Below, in pieces: positions 60,466 to 64,000 of a stretch of 64,000 nt of DNA. Each line of letters begins with the position of its first letter. Within the stretch, counting starts at the first letter, position 1. The position numbers and the translations under genes were made by a program. The stretch spans positions 47,746,703-47,810,702 of the forward strand of contig NC_034009.1 in NCBI RefSeq assembly GCF_000346465.2. The letters are read 5' to 3'. The notes under the pieces were generated by a model, which was not told where the DNA came from, made no database searches, and saw nothing but the letters and a program-made list of their open reading frames with translations. Source of the DNA: Prunus persica (lineage: Eukaryota; Streptophyta; Magnoliopsida; Rosales; Rosaceae).

Positions 60466-62390
60466 AATGGCCATTTGGTCTAATAACAGTCTCCACTTCG
60501 TTGAAAAGTAATCCTGAATTCGAATCTCATGGACACGACAATTGTTATCCATCCTTATATTAGCATGAATTCATGTTGACCTTTGAAATGATAGTTGGAG
60601 TTGCACATCGATTCATATTCAAAAGGGAAGTAATTGTCTCCCTCAATGAATCTTCGTTCAAAAGAAGGCAACTATCAAATATTGGGTACAAAAATGCAAG
60701 GTCCACAGTAAATTAACTGGCAAATATATAGGTTTGATTTTTGTTTAACCCCAAAACCTCCCTAGGCTACAGCCCACTGTAGCCTTTGTCCTAGTTCCGC
60801 TAGTGTATTCTAGGGTTCTTGTAATGATGTATTGACTTTGTCGAAACTATGTTTTCTTCTTTGCCAATCGGTAAATAAGAATTTCATAGCAGCAGAGCAA
60901 GAGAGAACACTATCATGCACGCTATCAAATTGCTTTTACTCTGATTACAATGACAATTGAACCTATAATTTTTCTAATACATGAAGCATGATGAAGGTAT
61001 TGAGATGCAACTCTCCAAGAGGCTTCAATCGGCGGCAGAACGAACATGAGCACACGCCCTTACTTTAGCAACTTAATAACTCATAGCTACTAGCCTCTTT
61101 GTGCATCTTTCCATTGTAAATACAGCTATTTCTCTCAACCCTAATACATAATAATGGAAAAGGATGTACAAGTGCCAATCCCCAACTTGTTCATCCACAG
61201 AAAATATGTATTGCAAAAAGAACCGTGTAACAGTGCATAAAAATATTGGAAACATAACCATGGAATACATGTGCAATGAGAACCGTTGGTTTCCACAAGC
61301 AGAAAACCATTCACAGAGGCTCTAGACTGGTGTCAAAAGAACCAGGGCATACATAATAGGCAGGTATGATTTGACATAAAGAATTTTTCATACCAACTTT
61401 GCAAAATCAATCTTGAGAGGCAGCAGTTGGACGAGGACACAACACAACTATCCTAACACCTCTATTGCTGTACCTAGTATCTCATCCCACATTAATATGC
61501 TTTTCAACTTTTCCATTACCAAGCACCTACTTTCAGACATCAACTGGGTGAAGACTCAACCCCACAACCAACTGAAAAAGAATGCAGGCAACAGAGTGAG
61601 TCAAAGAAGTCTCATATACCCAAAAAAGAAATCATATTATTCATACCAAAGAAACCCCAAACTACCTACCATAAAAGCACACAAGAAATATTTGTTTACC
61701 CAGGAATGACTATTGAGAAGAAATAAAACCTCTTAAATGGTAGTAAAATTTCCTGAAGGAAAAAAATAATCCATTGCTTCATGCATCAGTGCCCAAAAGT
61801 GGGAGAGCTCCCACATGTGTTCAGCTCTTGAAGGAATACGTATCACACAGAAACACTTCAATGTTAGGTAATATAGAACGAACAAGAATGGGGCTGTAGA
61901 AAATTGGGTCAGACTAAAACGTATAAAAAACATAAACCATTGCAACAAATTAGAAAAAATGTCGTGTTATCAATTACCAGCAATTGCATGGAAATTTCTA
62001 TTTTGTCCTCTAAACAATGTCCGCAATGATGAATGAATCTGCACATTCAGATGCTATATGCAGTGTGAATTTCCATATAATATACAAAGTTAAATAGATT
62101 AATTACAATATAACTGAAAGACAGGAATGAGTTTACAACCAAGCTACTATGACTGTACACAAACTGATATAAGTAAAAAAATTTAGTGATAAACGTTACA
62201 AAATAATGTTCAAACTTTCAAGGCCTAAACATACAAGGAGACAGAAGAAACATGCAAAAGTATCAGAATAGACTTTAAAAACAGGGTAACAAATAGACAT
62301 TCAAAACAAGGTAACACATTTGAAAGGCAGATGATCAATCATAAAAAAATATAGTTCAGTCTCAATTAAAAAGGTTTTCAAGCAAACTCA
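60466..62390. other. Interval downstream of KIN17, no gene recognised
   Basis: AT-rich DNA with short frames lacking domains. The part closest to 62390 is probably the KIN17 3' untranslated region. I see no tRNA, promoter or transposon end that I could support. Confidence 0.4.
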
Positions 62391-63568
62391 TTAGGCAAGT
62401 TTACAAATATCCTCATACTCAACAGCTTTAAGAACTCTACCATCATACACACCCTTCTCTATCTGTACCTTAGCGCAAAACTTATCTGTGTCCACTGCCA
62501 GCAACTTTGCATTTGATCCTCTGTAAGCCCCATTCACTATCTTCACGAGGCACCCAGTTTGCGGAATCACGGTCTCCAGCTCTGCCTGGTCAACTCTCAA
62601 GACGTGCTTGCTTTCAAGCATTTCAATCTCCCCCACATACTTGTCGATCACTTTTCTCACAACCCCTTTTTGCTTATAGTAACCCTTGTCAGCCAATGCT
62701 TTACTCATAACTTTAACAATGATTCCTTCACATAACCAATAATCCTTCCTATTAATCCTCTCCTTCTTCTTCTCATCCTCCCTCATCAACTCCTCCAATG
62801 CCAAGCTCCCCGCGCCACCACTACTTCCATTTTTCGTCGAATTCTTAACCTTACTCTTGTCATCATCTACCTCATCAAAAACCAATTTCGAGCTCTCCCC
62901 TTTTTCTTTCGAACCCAATTTCGAGGACCCAAGTGCAAAACCAATCTTGACCCCACTCTCCACTTTAATCCTATGGATCTCATCTTCTGAACCTTGATCA
63001 ACCCCATTACCCACGGGCATCGACTGAGCAACCCTCTCAATCTGCTTCTTAATCTCTCTCTCCTGCTTCGCTTCCTCAGCCATATCCGCCCTGAGTCTCT
63101 TGTTCTTCAACCTCTCCTTGAAAAGGGTTTCCGAATCTCTATCGATATAAGTAATGAACCAACCCTTTGGCGTCTCCTCAACCTTACACTTACCCGTCCT
63201 CCCCAAGTGCTTCACGAACTCGGTTAACGTGGCCCACTCAGTCGAATTCATATGAACATGGTGGCGGTCGTTGATGTACTCGTTGTAGACCACGGTGGCG
63301 GCATACGGCTGAACCGGTGGCTTCGTTTCATCAAATCGGGAAAACTTTGCTCGAACTCCTCGGAGTAGCCATCGACTATGCGATTAGAGTTTTCGCCGAA
63401 GATCTGCATCTGTCGCTGGTGGCTTTCGCTCATGCAGTGGCATTTGAAGCCGTTTTCGTCTCGACATTGCTTCTGGCACATCTGGCAGTACCATCGAAGC
63501 TTCTGAAGTCCCTTGGCCTTGATCCGATTGGCAATTGCCTTTGGGGTTAGGAAGTCGTTCTTCCCCAT
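62391..63568 (-). pseudogene. KIN17: KIN17 (RTS2) gene, intronless, interrupted by one 1-base frameshift
   Basis: KIN17 is a conserved nuclear protein of DNA repair, replication and RNA processing. On the minus strand, ATG 63568 opens MGKNDFLTPKAIANRIKAKG, the standard start, followed by a C2H2 finger (Cys28, Cys31, His44, His50). The winged-helix segment continues to HRFSR (63305). Then the frame is lost: two bases (63304-63303) stand where a codon is expected, and the next frame (63302-62391) continues with the proper sequence (VVYNEYINDRHHVHMN) to the end: coiled part, then KOW/SH3-like tail (KQKGVVRKVID, KIVNGAYRGSNAKLL, YEDICKLA). With one base restored in count only, the length would be about 392 aa, against about 411 in Arabidopsis. 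The single defect may be a sequencing error, in which case the gene is functional. Confidence 0.9.
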
Positions 63569-63700
63569 GATGATTTTACCGCCGAATTACAGAAATATTG
63601 GTGTAATTTGAATCAGGATTGGGGTGGTGTTTTGATTGGGGAATTGGCAATCTAAACCCTAGATGACGGAAGGGCTGGACCTGATGAGGGTTTTATTTTT

Positions 63701-63820
63701 GGGAAATAGCAATAAGGGTACAATAATTTTATATTTATAAGTGATAGTTGTACAAAAATTGGGAAGGAATGGTATTTTTAGTTAAAATTATAAAATGGGT
63801 GTCATTTTAAGCTATTTCCC
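63701..63820. mobile_element. Complete 120-bp MITE upstream of KIN17
   Basis: Ends are perfect 10-bp inverted repeats GGGAAATAGC (63701) and GCTATTTCCC (to 63820). No clear target duplication. It lies 132 bp before the KIN17 start codon, so in the promoter or leader. The stretch 63821-64000 shows nothing I recognise. Confidence 0.75.
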
Positions 63821-64000
63821 TAAATAAAACTTCGTTACGTGATAAATCTACTTATACAAGATAACTCGTCTGTTCCCACAGGTCACTTGGAGGAAGGACG
63901 CCATTGGGAACAACTCCTGTACCCTTTACTCTGTAGGAGATATTTTTGAAAATAGGGCATCTTTCCTTAAAACAGGTCTAGATGGAGCAGAGCCAAAATA

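Noticed and set aside
1..64000. Search by eye for tRNA, rRNA, CRISPR arrays and bacterial-type operons
   Set aside because: None could be supported. The window is plant nuclear DNA and the repeats seen are transposon- or satellite-like.

Overview
This window is nuclear DNA of a flowering plant, almost certainly a eudicot. The evidence is five intron-rich or plant-typical genes (a ferric reductase of the FRO6/7 type, KORRIGAN cellulase, an MLO protein, a VTT/TVP38-type membrane protein, KIN17), GT-AG introns, an AT-rich background and dense plant transposons. A woody rosid such as Rosaceae is my guess only; the sequence does not prove it. A 100-N run at 3894-3993 shows that this is a draft assembly.

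Layout. 1-5427: right-hand part of a CACTA (En/Spm) transposon with an intact three-exon TNP2-type transposase, a long subterminal repeat block and a CACTA-type right end. 5.4-8.7 kb: transposon debris, including a 1.0-kb foldback Mutator-like element with a perfect 9-bp target duplication. 8781-13610: FRO gene (+). 14.3-20.4 kb: a decayed Ty3/Gypsy fragment, a second inverted copy of it, a hAT-like insertion whose empty site is preserved in that inverted copy, and a Mutator-like MITE. 21095-23839: KOR1-like endoglucanase (+). 25026-29592: MLO gene (+). 30605-32110: VTT-domain membrane protein (-), with a probable 5'UTR exon near 34.7-34.85 kb.

35-49 kb has no intact gene. It holds hAT-like elements sharing a TAGGGGTGGGCA-type terminus, a 1.7-kb solo LTR, a decayed coiled-coil ORF, satellite-like repeats, and a minus-strand LTR element carrying a decayed plant mobile domain (PMD) ORF. 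49309-56340 is a Ty1/Copia element (-) with matching LTRs, primer site and polypurine tract. A hAT-like element split its integrase, and a solo LTR later landed inside that element: a three-level nest dated by target duplications. 56.7-63.8 kb is bounded by two inverted copies of one short Mutator-like sequence. It holds a broken RNase H1-like gene without its catalytic domain, two blocks of an 11-bp periodic array, and a KIN17 gene (-) interrupted by a single-base frameshift.

The five host genes are unrelated in pathway (iron reduction, cellulose synthesis, MLO signalling, endomembrane, DNA/RNA metabolism); I see no functional cluster. The main interest is the transposon archaeology, the PMD-bearing retroelement, the RNase H1/KIN17 block and the periodic arrays. 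I did not find a clearly new enzymatic or defence system.
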